Positions 1 to 9,357 of a stretch of 64,000 bases of DNA are shown here, in pieces. A program made the translations under genes and the position numbers. How positions within the stretch are numbered: the stretch's first letter is position 1; each line of letters begins with the position of its first letter. The notes below the pieces were generated by a model. It saw only the letters and a list, made by a program, of their open reading frames with translations. It made no database searches and was not told the origin of the DNA. Origin of the DNA: Smittia aterrima (taxonomy: Eukaryota > Arthropoda > Insecta > Diptera > Chironomidae); the NCBI GenBank assembly GCA_033063855.1, contig CP093831.1, positions 24,552,001-24,616,000 of the forward strand, read 5' to 3'.

Positions 1-240
1 ACTTTATACAAATTTTATAGAAATTGATTTCAAAATATGATGATACAAATGGATATACATGGAACTATCATGATATATTTGTATATAAATTGTATGTAAT
101 TATTAGTATATAAAGAGTTTTTATACAAATTTTATATTTCAATTTATTCACAATTTTCGTATAATTATTTAATCTTATATATAATTTTTTGATATATAAA
201 TTGTATTAAATTGTAAGATTCCTTGAAATTTCTCTCACAA

Positions 241-296
241 TCGCGAAGTGCACAAGATCTTGACGTGGCCAACAAAATAATAAAGAAAATGTTTAT
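241..296 (-). pseudogene. TIL-gene signal-peptide remnant with lost start codon
   Basis: On the minus strand this matches the first exon of the gene at 5112-5387 (same ATTTTGTTGGCCACGTC core), but the ATG is replaced by ATA at 294-296 and no TIL-domain sequence follows. It is a decayed copy left by the duplication of this block. The first 240 bases of the window are plain AT-rich sequence with nothing I can recognise. Confidence 0.6.
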
Positions 297-985
297 TATG
301 AATCTGAACTGATCAATTGCGAAACTTTGCAGTGAAATCAGATTATTGATTAAACAAGATTTTATATTTTGGAAAATTAAACAAAATTGATTTCGTCAAC
401 TGATCAATTTAGCTCTAAAGATAAAAATTTTGATTTAAAAAATTTCTGATAAATTTTTTTATCAAAATAATTAGCATCAATTTGCAAAACAGCGATCGTT
501 CTCGTGAACCAACTGCTCCAATATTAGCTGGGCCGGAGGACTCGTAAGCTGAATCATTTGCCATGGCAATTCAAATTATTTAGGCAAGTGTCTTTCAATC
601 TCCACGTGGGCTCCCCTGAAGTGGAAGTTTAAACACGAAACAATTTTGATGAAAGCTTTAGGAAAGTTTATATATTTCAATGAAATTCAATTGAATCAAT
701 AGCTTCTGAAAAGCGAAGTGGAAGCCAATTGAAAACAATTTCGTAATAAATTTGACTTGTTTAAACTTTATTTCAAAACATCTGAATCGACGAAGTCATT
801 CTCACTACTTTTATTTTCAGACAAAATTGAGAAAAAATTCTCCGATCGTCAACAATCTTCATTTCTGATCGTCTTATTATTTTCCAAATAACTTAGAAAT
901 AAAACAGATTTTCAATAAAAAAACTTTATTTTTCAAAATTTTTATTTTTTCATTGAAAATTTTTTATAGAGGACATTGATTTCTT
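241..985. repeat. segmental duplicate, copy 1 (pairs with 5332-6105)
   Basis: This block matches 5332-6105 over most of its length in the same order: a TIL-gene signal-peptide segment, its promoter-side flank, a GC-richer block around 490-640, and the start of a TIL exon 2. The two copies lie about 5.1 kb apart and differ by scattered substitutions and small indels. It is read directly from the sequence; the percent identity was not computed. Confidence 0.75.
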
Positions 986-1030
986 GCGATACACTTGCGA
1001 TACATTTACGGATCGCTCTTTATGAGTCAT
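963..1030 (-). pseudogene. TIL exon 2 remnant
   Basis: The minus strand keeps the end of a TIL exon 2 of the 6086/8094/13116 type (a GATCAATGTCCTCTATAA-like tail with a poly(A) signal region beyond it), but the cysteine-rich part upstream is missing or scrambled. Not expected to be functional. Confidence 0.55.
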
Positions 1031-1091
1031 AAATTATGACCATAATTATTAGAATAAAAGTTTTTTATTTTCAAGAAAAGGTTCAAATTAT

Positions 1092-1587
1092 TTATTGAGG
1101 GCATTGATCCTCGCTCACACATTTACCAGTGACATCTCTCACAAGGTCTCCATCGCAGAAGCATTTGCTGACGCATTGATCGGGGCATAAATGTTTAGTG
1201 AAGCGATTCTCACAAGTTCTCTCACAAGCGGTTCCACAATGTTTGTAATGTTCATTCGGAGGACAAACTAAATTTTATGGAAAGAAATCAAACTTTTTTC
1301 TATGAGATCATTCCCAAAGCTTCACCTGGACATTTGCAGGGACGAATGCAAGTTCCTTTTGGACCCCTGACGTAACCGTCCTTGCAGAAACATCCTTTCA
1401 CACAGGCAGCAGGACACAAAACGGCTTCGAAGCTTCTAACTTCACAGTTCAAGTCGCCGCAACCAGATCCACATTCAGGGTAGAAAGCGTGTTTTCCACA
1501 TTCGCCTGATTTGTCGTCTGATTTGTCGTCTGAATCGTCTGCCAAGGCGATAGCAGCGACCAAAAAAATAATTAAAATCGTTTTCAT
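1092..1587 (-). CDS. two-domain TIL protease inhibitor
   Basis: Two exons, 1587-1326 and 1267-1092, joined across a 58-base GT-AG intron in phase 1 give 145 residues. Residues 1-16 are a signal peptide (MKTILIIFLVAAIALA), so the protein should be secreted. An acidic linker holds a tandem DDKS repeat, encoded by a small direct repeat near 1505-1530. TIL domain 1 (from CGKHAFYPEC) ends the first exon; TIL domain 2 (CPPNEHYKHCGTAC...) fills the second. The presumed reactive loops between Cys5 and Cys6 are C-PAA-C and C-PDQ-C. The ATG at 1587 is chosen because the signal peptide starts there; upstream in-frame codons look like untranslated leader. Poly(A) signals follow directly after the stop. 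Inhibitory function is inferred from the family. Confidence 0.88.
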
Positions 1588-1856
1588 TATCACTCTTAAT
1601 AGTTCAATTACAAAATTATTACTGAAAGACTTCTTTAAAAGCTTAAACTCCTGATTGCAGTCAACATCTTCCAGACAATAATTACGAAGTTCAAACGTCG
1701 TCAACTAATTGACAAGTGTTCCAAAGAATGTAACAAAATATTAGTTCAAAAGTATTTTTAGGTTGAACGACGGCAAGTTGATTTTACCGTTTACTTAATG
1801 ATCAACGCTGGCAAGTGAAAAACAAAAAACTTATTTATTCTCCAAATTCATAAATT

Positions 1857-2152
1857 TTAACATTGATTGATTGGAATACAACCGCCATTTGGGCCTCTAA
1901 CATATCCATCATCGCAATAACATTTGCTGTTGCACATAGCATTGCATGCAATCTCAGCGTTAGCATTAGCGCAAGTTTTTTCGCAGGAAGTTCCACAAGA
2001 CGAGTAATGTTCATTTGGGGGGCAAGCTAAATTTGGTGAGAAGACTAAAATTACAATGTAGAAAGTTTTTGATTATTCTCAAAGTATTCACAATTACCCG
2101 CTGCAGCTAAGCCGATAGCGAAAGCCAAAAAAATAATTAAGAACGCTTTCAT
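1857..2152 (-). CDS. single-domain TIL protein
   Basis: Exons 2152-2098 and 2026-1857, phase-1 intron, encode 74 residues. Exon 1 holds only the signal peptide (MKAFLIIFLAFAIGLAAA). Exon 2 is one complete TIL domain with ten cysteines, beginning CPPNEHYSSCGTSC and ending at the last cysteine (...PINQC stop). The loop between Cys5 and Cys6 is C-NAM-C. Placing the intron right after the signal peptide shows that one TIL domain is one exon here. AATAAA lies about 20 bases past the stop. The gene is too finely split to show as one long reading frame. Confidence 0.85.
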
Positions 2153-2343
2153 TTTTACTCCGAACAGATCAGTAGCAAACAGATTACTAAAAATCATGTC
2201 GAAAGGTTGATACGTTTCGCATTGCTTTTTTAAGACAACTGATAACAGCGTAATTTACGTCTCTCAAACAACATATTCGTGTGGTCCGAACATCGAAACA
2301 TTGGAAACAAACATCGTAAATTTTTTTTTCTTTTTTTCTATTG

Positions 2344-2444
2344 CGTTTAAAGAATTTTGTGGGACATTGATCACAGGAAATACATTTGCCATTTGCATTT
2401 CTAAATAATCCTTCATTGCAGAAACATTTTCGGTTGCATCGTTT
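2344..2444 (-). pseudogene. TIL fragment fused to a foreign 5' leader
   Basis: The minus strand encodes the second half of a TIL domain (RCNRKCFCNEGLFRNANGKC, then a DQCP-like end), closely matching the gene at 5112-5387. It directly abuts sequence identical to the 5' untranslated leader of another family member (ATTCGAACGATTCAG). There is no signal peptide, no first half and no intron, so it is a recombination scar. The flank at 2240-2330 is also repeated near 5000-5100. Confidence 0.7.
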
Positions 2445-2520
2445 CTGAATCGTTCGAATGCAAAAATATTATTGAGAATGAAAAAGGAATGCAAACTCTT
2501 AAGAATGAAAGTTTTATAAC

Positions 2521-2540
2521 TTCAGTTGATGTCAACTGAA
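2521..2540. promoter_or_regulatory. 20-bp perfect palindromic paired E-box, copy 1
   Basis: TTCAGTTGA-TG-TCAACTGAA is a perfect 9+9 inverted repeat with a 2-base centre and contains CAGTTG and CAACTG (CANNTG E-box type). The same 20 bases recur at 7290, 9338 and 14361, each on the promoter side of a TIL gene or remnant. Confidence 0.55.
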
Positions 2541-3129
2541 CTGTTCTGATAAATAAAACAAACTCTTCTTGTAGGTTAAACAAATATTTTGTTCGACTTT
2601 TACTCTTGAAATTTACAGTCTTAAATAAGATAAGATGCAGATTCTACATCAGATACCAAGAATTTGACATAGATATAAAAAAGAAGTTGATCTACTCTAG
2701 ATATCTCTTTTCGCTACAGAAATTTTGAGACGAATAAAGAATTTTATTTGTGCATATGTAGATTGCTCTCTTTTTATGTTGAACAAAAGACCATCAAAAT
2801 AACTGTTTCGAATTAGAATTCTTTACTAGAGTTTTCCTGAACCTGAAAATTGGGCACAACACAATTTAAAGAAATCTTATTTAATTTCATTCATTGATAG
2901 CGGAGTGGAAAGTTTCCACTGGAAACCAATTGCTTTAAATAAATATTTTATACTTTTTGAAACGTTCTCTATATTTGACTTATTTAAACTCAGCAGATGT
3001 TTTGAAATCTGAATCAATAGTGAAGTCATTCTCATGTTGTCGCATGAGACAAACTTAGAAAAAATGTACAAAAAAATAATTTCACAAAAACATTTTTATT
3101 TTTCAAAATCTTCAACAAAATTTTGAATT

Positions 3130-3206
3130 TAAATACATTTGTTAGTGACTGGATCTCTCAAAAAACCATTATCGCAAGCACATCCAGGGACGCCAGCCTC
3201 GATTTT
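3130..3206 (-). pseudogene. remnant of a second TIL exon abutting the gene at 3209
   Basis: The minus strand reads GVPGCACDNGFLRDPVTNKC and then stops, the C-terminal half of the exon 2 found at 10757 and 14891. It directly follows the stop codon of the gene at 3209-3698, in place of that gene's usual 3' flank, so a recombination joint lies at about 3206-3209. Confidence 0.7.
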
Positions 3207-3208
3207 TT

Positions 3209-3698
3209 TTATTGGGGACATTCATCGATGTCAATGCATTTGCCACTAGCATCTCTCACAAAGTTTTCATTGCAGAAGCATTTGTTAACGCATTTCTTAA
3301 GGCACAAATTTATTGAAATTGTAAGTCCGCTGTTCTTACAGGTTTTTTCGCCACAGGCAGGTCCGCAGTGCTTGTAATGTTCGTTTGCAGGACAAACTAA
3401 ATTTTGTGAGAAGAATTAATTTTGTTAGTCTTTGATATTATCGCAAAGATTCACCTGGGCAGTCGGCCGTACGAATGCAATTTCCTTCAGGGCCTCTGAC
3501 ATAACCGTAATCGCAGATACATGCATCGACACATCTTGTATCTCTTGTACAAAAAGCTGTATCGAAATTTCTTGTTTCGCAGTTCGCTATACCACATTCA
3601 CAATAATTTTTGATAAATGTAGAATGTTCTTCACATTCACTTGCAACATCTTCCACGACGGCAGCAGCGACCATCAAAATAATTAGGAACGTTTTCAT
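3209..3698 (-). CDS. two-domain TIL protease inhibitor
   Basis: Exons 3698-3455 and 3396-3209, phase-1 intron of 58 bases, encode 143 residues. A signal peptide (MKTFLIILMVAAAVVEDVAS) is followed by TIL domain 1 with an unusually long, basic Cys5-Cys6 loop (C-TRDTR-C), which would suit an inhibitor of trypsin-like enzymes if the arginine is P1. TIL domain 2 starts CPANEHYKHCGPAC and has an extra residue before Cys4 and a longer Cys4-Cys5 stretch; its loop is C-LKK-C. A TATA box (TATAAAAGG) lies at 3757-3765. The stop codon overlaps an A-rich stretch, and a remnant of a different TIL exon follows directly. Confidence 0.85.
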
Positions 3699-3756
3699 TT
3701 TTACTCCAAGTTGATCAACTGATAAAATATTACTGAGAAATTTCCTAAAAAAGTTA

Positions 3757-3765
3757 CCTTTTATA
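3757..3765 (-). promoter_or_regulatory. TATA box of the TIL gene starting at 3698
   Basis: TATAAAAGG on the minus strand, about 60 bases upstream of the ATG, with an arthropod initiator-like TCAGTAATATT about 30 bases downstream of it. Confidence 0.55.
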
Positions 3766-4051
3766 ATTGGTCACACTGACGTCAACTGATCATCAAGTGT
3801 CAGGAAAGTTTATATATTGCAATGGTATGGTACCATTGGTATCCAATTGAACCAATAGCTAATGAGAAAACGAAGTGGAAACCAATTGACAACAAGTTCG
3901 TAATAAATTTGACTTGTTCAAACTTTACTTCAAAACATCTGAATCGACGAAGTCATACTCACTACTTCAGATATAACTAAAAGAAAAACAACTAAGAGAA
4001 AATTTAACAACAAATTCTTCAAACATATTTCCAAATGAATTCATAAAAACC

Positions 4052-4130
4052 TTTATTGACAGGAATACATGAGTTAGAGGATATATCTCTCATTAGGTCT
4101 CCATCACAAACGTAAGTGTTTGAGCACATC
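4052..4130 (-). pseudogene. degenerate TIL exon 2 fragment
   Basis: The minus strand keeps a VCDGDLMRD-like stretch, a Cys and an AATAAA signal, matching the end of family exon 2. The upstream half of the domain and any exon 1 are absent. Confidence 0.5.
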
Positions 4131-4449
4131 AAATTGTTCAAAATCTTTTCCAGTAGATAATAAATTTTCCTCTAAGTTCTCCGATCGTCAACAATCTATG
4201 TGATCATCTTATCATTTTCCCAATAATTTAGAAATAAAAAGTATTTTACAGTAAATAGTTACAATTATCGCAAATCTTTAACACAGAAATAAACAAGAAT
4301 AAATAAGCTTTATTTGTGTGTTTTTAGTTTTCTGAAATTCGTCCTAACACTTGAGATATTTGCAATTAAAAACATTTGTAGAGAGTGCCTAGATATATAT
4401 TTGGTGCACTGTATGTACCAAAATCTTTATTTTTGCAATACCAAATTTT

Positions 4450-4930
4450 TTATAAGGGACATTTATTCCTTGCAATACATTTGCCACTTGCATTTCTTAC
4501 AAAGTCTTCATCGCAGAAACATTTTCTTGCGCAATCTGCACTGCACTTGATCATAGCATCGCGAGTCTCACACGTTCTTTCGCAGGAAGTTCCGCAGTGC
4601 TCGTAATGTTCATTTGCAGGACAAACTAAATTTTATCAGAAGAATTAGTTTTGTTAGTTTTTAAGATTATAGCAAAGAGTCACCTGGGCAGTCGCTCTCA
4701 CGAATGCAAGTTCCTTCAGGGCCTCTGAGGTAACCTTCATTGCAGAAACAGTCATATGGACACATAGCGATACAACTAACAGCAGCGAAGTTTCTGAATT
4801 CACAGTTAAAATCACCGCATCCACATTTCCTTATGTATAAAGCGTTTTCTCCACAGTCGTTTTTTGTTTTGCTTGCATCATCTGCAACGACGGCAGCAAT
4901 GACCAACAAAATGATTAGGAACGTTTTCAT
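4450..4930 (-). CDS. two-domain TIL protease inhibitor
   Basis: Exons 4930-4684 and 4625-4450, phase-1 intron of 58 bases, encode 140 residues. The signal peptide (MKTFLIILLVIAAVVA) is followed by a short DDASKTKN linker and TIL domain 1 with loop C-IAM-C. TIL domain 2 (CPANEHYEHCGTSC, loop C-SAD-C) is nearly the same as in the genes at 8094 and 13116 although the first domains differ, which suggests gene conversion of the second exon. ATG at 4930 chosen as the start of the signal peptide. Confidence 0.88.
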
Positions 4931-5111
4931 TTTCGCTCTGAATCGTTCAGTAGCGAAAAGATTACTAAAAATCATGTCCAAAGGTTGATACGCTTCGCAT
5001 TGCTTTTTTAAGACAACTGATAACGGCGTAATTTACGTCTCTTAAACAACATATTCGTGTGGTCCGAACATCAAAACATCGGAAACAAACATCGTGAAAA
5101 CAGCATTTTTT

Positions 5112-5387
5112 TCATTTGCTTTTAAATAATTCTTTGGGATATTGATCAAAGAAAATACATTTGCCATTTGCATTTCTAAATAATCTTTCATTGCAGAAAC
5201 ATTTTCGGTTACATCGTTTATTGCAAGTCATTATGGAGCCGATGTTGGCGCAGGTTCTCTCGCCACTGGGCCCGCTAAGACATTCGTTGAGATTCATGGA
5301 ATTTCCATTTGGACCCTTGACGTATCCTCTATCGCGAAGTGCAAAGACGCTTGACGTGGCCAACAAAATAATAAAGAAAATGTTCAT
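5112..5387 (-). CDS. intronless hybrid TIL protein, probably decaying
   Basis: A single reading frame of 91 residues: signal peptide MNIFFIILLATSSVFA, then the tail of a first TIL domain (RGYVKGPNGNSMNLNEC), then the last part of a second TIL domain (CNKRCNRKCFCNERLF...). The N-terminal cysteines of both domains are missing, and the expected last cysteine is Tyr (FFDQYP). Seven cysteines remain in the mature part. It looks like a fusion by internal deletion that removed the intron. It may be expressed as a short protein or be a pseudogene; the open frame alone cannot decide. Related fragments lie at 241, 2344 and 12112. Confidence 0.5.
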   Translation of the reverse strand: MNIFFIILLATSSVFALRDRGYVKGPNGNSMNLNECLSGPSGERTCANIGSIMTCNKRCNRKCFCNERLFRNANGKCIFFDQYPKELFKSK

Positions 5388-6105
5388 TTTGAATCTGAAC
5401 TGATCAATTGCAAAAATTTGAATGAAATCAGATTATTGATTAAACAAGATTTTATATTTTAAAAGAAAATTAAACAAAACTGATTTCGTCAGAACGTTAT
5501 TGCTCAATTTAGCTCTAAAGTTAAAAATTTTGATTTAAAAAATTTCTGAGAAATTTTCTTATCAAAATAATTAGCATCAATTGCAAAACAGCGATCGTTC
5601 TCGTGAACCAACTGCTCCAATATTAGCTGGGCCGGAGGACTCGTGAGCTGAATCATTTGCCATGGCGATTCAAATTATTTAGGCAAGTGTCTTTCAATCT
5701 CCACGTGGGCTCCCCTGAAATGGAAATTTAAACACGAAACAATTTTGATGAAAACTTTAGGAAAGTTTATATATTTCATTGAAATTCAATTGAATCAATA
5801 GCTTCTAAAAAAGCGAATTGGAAATCGATTGACAACAAGTTCGCAATAAATTTGACTTGTTCAAACTTTACTTCAAAACATCTGAATCGACGAAGTCATT
5901 CTCACTACTTCAGATATAACTAAGAGAAAAACAACTAAGAAAAAATTTGTCAACAAATTCTTTAATCGTCAACAATCTTTATATCTGATCGTCTTATTAT
6001 TTTCCCAATAATTTAGAAATAAAACAGATTTTACAGTAAATAAGTTTTATTTTCCAAAATCTTTATTTTTTCAAAAACAAATTTTTTATAGAGGACATCG
6101 ATCCC
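5332..6105. repeat. segmental duplicate, copy 2 (pairs with 241-985)
   Basis: Same succession of elements as 241-985, with the signal-peptide ATG intact in this copy. The shared GC-richer block (around 5590-5730) contains GGGCCGGAGGACTCGT and CCACGTGGGCTCCCCTGAA. Confidence 0.75.
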
Positions 6106-6566
6106 GTGCAATACATTTGCCACTTGCATGTCTCACCATGTCTCCATTGCAGAAACACTTTCTTGCGCAATCTGCACTGCACTTGATCACAGCATCGACA
6201 GTCTCACACGTTCTTTCGCAGGAAGTTCCGCAATGTTCGTAATGTTCGTTTGGAGGACAAACTAAATTATATGAGTAGAATTAATTTTGTTAGTTTTAAA
6301 GATTATCGCAAAGAGTCACCTGGGCAGTCGCTCTCATGAATGCAAGTTCCTTCTGGGCCTCTGATGTAACCTTCATAGCAGAAACATTCATCGTGACATT
6401 CACCGATACAAGGAATTGAATGGTAGTATCTGAATTGACAGTTGAAATCACGGCATCCGCATCTTCTGTGGTATGAAGCGTTTTCTCCACAGTCGATTTT
6501 TGTATTGTTCGCATCATCTGCAACGACGGCAGCAGCGATCAACAAAATAATTAAGAACGTTTTCAT
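6086..6566 (-). CDS. two-domain TIL protease inhibitor
   Basis: Exons 6566-6320 and 6261-6086, phase-1 intron of 58 bases, encode 140 residues. Signal peptide MKTFLIILLIAAAVVA, linker DDANNTK, TIL domain 1 with loop C-IGE-C, and TIL domain 2 (CPPNEHYEHCGTSC, loop C-SAD-C). The second domain differs from its neighbours at 4450, 8094 and 13116 by a few changes (for example ETVDAVIKC instead of ETRDAMIKC). A TATA box (TATAAAAA) lies at 6625-6632. The ATG at 6566 is the only ATG at the head of the signal peptide. Confidence 0.88.
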
Positions 6567-6624
6567 TTTCACTCCGAATCGTTCGATTGCAATAACATTA
6601 ATGAGAGTGTTCCAAGTGAATTTA

Positions 6625-6632
6625 TTTTTATA
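6625..6632 (-). promoter_or_regulatory. TATA box of the TIL gene starting at 6566
   Basis: TATAAAAA on the minus strand, about 60 bases before the ATG, at the same distance as in the genes at 3698, 8574 and 13596. Confidence 0.5.
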
Positions 6633-6784
6633 CTAGTCAGACATAAACCAAGAAGAAGCTCGCCGACAACTTAGTGACAAGTGTTCTGATATACGTTGAA
6701 ATACGTATACATCAAAAGATTTTTATTTATTTTTTCATTTTCAAAAATTAGACACGAAAAACACATTTTAAATATAAATTTCAA

Positions 6785-6855
6785 ATAAATCATTTATTGC
6801 AGATAGATTGGCGATTGCATCAAATCATGTTATTGCCGAATTTCTGCTTTGAAGG
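6785..6855 (-). pseudogene. TIL-like exon remnant (also near 8795 and 13840)
   Basis: Downstream of each of the three MRLF-type genes lies a short minus-strand stretch that resembles a decayed CNRK-x-x-CN segment of a TIL domain. None has an open frame with splice sites. It suggests the ancestral unit had a further TIL exon. Confidence 0.35.
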
Positions 6856-6923
6856 TAAAAAAAATTACTAAAATTCAATTCTTTTTTTTCCAATACCTTT
6901 TAAAAATTTTTGTTTCACATGTT

Positions 6924-7205
6924 TTAATGTTTTGGACATCTATCCCTTGGGACACATTTGCCAGTAGCTGGATCTTTCAAAAAGCAAGGACGGTCGTAAT
7001 TTTCACAGGTTGTCGGACAAGCACGGCTGCATTCCTTGAAATGCTGATTTTCAGGGCAATCTAAATTTTAAGCGAAAGATTAAATTTTTTATTCTTTGAT
7101 ATTATTCCAAAAGCTTCCATTTCAGATTCCACAATTACCTATATCTTGACTTGTAACTGCTACGTACACTGTAGCGTTTAACAAAATAATTAGAAACAAT
7201 CTCAT
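6924..7205 (-). CDS. single-domain TIL protein with internal deletion
   Basis: Exons 7205-7139 and 7060-6924, phase-1 intron, encode 67 residues. Exon 1 is a signal peptide (MRLFLIILLNATVYVAVTSQ). Exon 2 begins CPENQHFKECSRACPTTC like the paralogs at 8925 and 13969 but lacks 48 bases in frame, so residues spanning Cys5 to Cys8, including the reactive loop, are gone (YDRP joins directly to CFLKDPATG). The frame stays open, but the protein should not fold as a normal TIL inhibitor. It is either a pseudogene or a shortened product with another role. Confidence 0.6.
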
Positions 7206-7289
7206 TTTGAATTCTGAGTCGTTTGAATGCAAAAATATTACTGAGAATGAAAAATTAGTGCAATCTCTAAAGAACTAAAGTTTTCTAAC

Positions 7290-7309
7290 TTCAGTTGATG
7301 TCAACTGAA
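7290..7309. promoter_or_regulatory. paired E-box palindrome, copy 2
   Basis: Same 20-base palindrome as at 2521, on the promoter side of the gene starting at 7205, about 85 bases before its ATG. Confidence 0.55.
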
Positions 7310-7484
7310 CTGTTCTGATAAATAAAACAAACTCTTCTTGTAGGTTAAACAAATATTTTTTTCGATTTATACTTTTCTGTTGAATGAACTTTTACTCTTA
7401 AAATTTATAGCCTTACACAAGATAAGATACAGATTGCAGCTACATCAGATACAAAAAATTTGACATAGATATGATGTGAAATGT

Positions 7485-7725
7485 CTCGTAATGTTCATAT
7501 GCAGGAGAAACAAAATTTTAGAGATTTGATTTATTAGTCTTTGAGTTTATATTCGTAAAGGTTCACCTGGGCAGTCGCTCGCACGAATGCAAGTTCCTTT
7601 TGGGCCTCTGAGATAACCTTCATTGCAGAAACATCCATCTCGTCATTTACTTGTACAAAAAACACGATCGAAGATTCTTATTTCGCAGTTCGCTATACCA
7701 CATTCAGAATCATTTATTAATTACC
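7485..7725 (-). pseudogene. TIL gene copy with Cys-to-stop change
   Basis: The first-domain exon is recognisable (ECGIANCEIRIFDRVFC...DGCFCNEGYLRGPKGTC...SDCP) and ends in a normal GT donor, but the sixth cysteine codon is TGA (7643-7645), and the signal peptide and N-terminal linker are missing. Only a scrap of exon 2 remains at 7485-7515. It is closest to the first exon of the gene at 3209-3698. Confidence 0.75.
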
Positions 7726-8093
7726 TTTTATAACTGGTCACACTGACTTCAACTGATCATCAAGTTTCAGGAAAGTTTATATATTCCAATGGAATCCAAT
7801 TGAATCAATAGTTTATGAGAAAGCGAAGTGGAAACCAATTGACAACAAATTCGCAATAAATTTGACTTGTTCAAACATTTCTTCAAAACATCTGAATCGA
7901 CGAAGTCATACTCACTACTTCAGATATAACTATGAGAAAAACAACTAAGAGAAAATTTGTCAACAAATTCTCTGATCGTCAACAATCTATCCGATCGTCT
8001 TATTATTTTCCCAGTAATTTAGAAATAAAACAGATTTTACAGCAAATAAGACTTTTTTTCCAAATATTTATTAAATCTCATTGAAAAATTTTT

Positions 8094-8574
8094 TTATAGA
8101 GGACATTGATCCCGTGCGATGCATTTGCCACTTGCATCTCTCACCATGTCTCCATCGCAGAAACATTTTCTTGCGCAATCTGCACTGCACTTGATCATAG
8201 CATCGCGAGTCTCACAGGTTCTTTCACAGGAAGTTCCGCAGTGCTCGTAATGTTCGTTTGCAGGACAAACTAAATTTTGTGAGAAGAATTAATTTTGTTA
8301 GTCTTTGATATTATCGCAAAGATTCACCTGGGCAGTTGCGCTCACGAATGCAAGTTTCTCTTGGGCCTCTGAGGTAACCTTCATTGCAGAAACATCCAAT
8401 GTGACAATCATTAGAACACAAAACAGCAGCAAAGCTTCTTAATTCGCAGTTCAAATCACCGCATCCACATTTTTTTATGTGTGAAGCGTTTCTTCCACAG
8501 TGGCTTTTTGTTTTGCTTGCATCATCTGCAACGACGGCAGCAACGACTAACAAAATAATTAAGAACGTTTTCAT
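8094..8574 (-). CDS. two-domain TIL protease inhibitor
   Basis: Exons 8574-8328 and 8269-8094, phase-1 intron of 58 bases, encode 140 residues: signal peptide MKTFLIILLVVAAVVA, linker DDASKTKSH, TIL domain 1 with loop C-SND-C, TIL domain 2 (CPANEHYEHCGTSC, loop C-SAD-C, ending ARDQCPL). It is the duplicate of the gene at 13116-13596; they differ at a few positions, for example RERNCP here against RESDCP there. TATA box at 8637-8645; AATAAA about 22 bases beyond the stop. Confidence 0.9.
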
Positions 8575-8636
8575 TTCCACTCTGAATCGATCGATTGCAA
8601 AAATATTAATGAGAGTGTTCAAGCTTTAATAAATTT

Positions 8637-8645
8637 CTTTTTATA
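8637..8645 (-). promoter_or_regulatory. TATA box of the TIL gene starting at 8574
   Basis: TATAAAAAG on the minus strand followed about 30 bases on by a TCATTAATATT initiator-like stretch. Confidence 0.55.
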
Positions 8646-8924
8646 GTAGTCAGACATGAGAAGCACGCCGTGACAAGTGTTCTGGTAAACGTTGAAATAC
8701 GAAGATATACATCGAAAGAAAAGTTATTTTTTTTGTTTTCAAATAATTAGTCACGAAAAACACATTTCAAATTTAAATTTTTATTAAACCATTTATTGCA
8801 GATATATTTGCGGTTGCTACAAATTACGTTATTGCTGAATTGTTGCTTTGAAGGAAATAAACTTGCTAAAATTCAATTCTTTTGTTTTCCAATATCTTTT
8901 ACAAAATTTTTCCTTTAAGAAGTT

Positions 8925-9253
8925 TTAATGTTTTGGACATTTATCCCTAGGGACACATGTGCCAGTAGCTGGATCTTTCAAAAAGCCTTTATTGCAAACG
9001 CAGCCTCTCACGCATTGCGTGGTGCAAATTCTTGGAGGACGGTCGTAGTTTGCACAGGTTATCGGACAAGCACGGTTGCATTCTTTGAAATGCTGATTTT
9101 CAGGGCAATCTAAATTTTATGCGATAAATTATTTTTTTTCTCTTTCATATTATTCCAAAAGCGTTCACTTCAAATTCCACAATTACCTATATCTTGGCTT
9201 GTAACTGCTACGTAGACTGTAGCGTTTACCAAAATAATTAGAAACAATCTCAT
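8925..9253 (-). CDS. single-domain TIL protein, MRLF type
   Basis: Exons 9253-9187 and 9109-8925, phase-1 intron of 77 bases, encode 83 residues. Signal peptide MRLFLIILVNATVYVAVTS, then one full ten-cysteine TIL domain: CPENQHFKECNRACPITC, loop C-TTQC, VRGCVCNKGFLKD and a C-terminal RDKCPKH. The paralogs are at 13969 (intact) and 6924 (deleted). The paired E-box palindrome at 9338 lies about 85 bases upstream of the ATG. Confidence 0.87.
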
Positions 9254-9337
9254 TTTGACTTCTGAATCTTTCGAATGCAAAAATATTACTGAGAATGAAA
9301 AAGGAATGCAATCTCTTAAGAACGAAAGTTTTCTAAC

Positions 9338-9357
9338 TTCAGTTGATGTCAACTGAA
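9338..9357. promoter_or_regulatory. paired E-box palindrome, copy 3
   Basis: Same 20 bases as at 2521, upstream of the gene starting at 9253. Confidence 0.55.
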
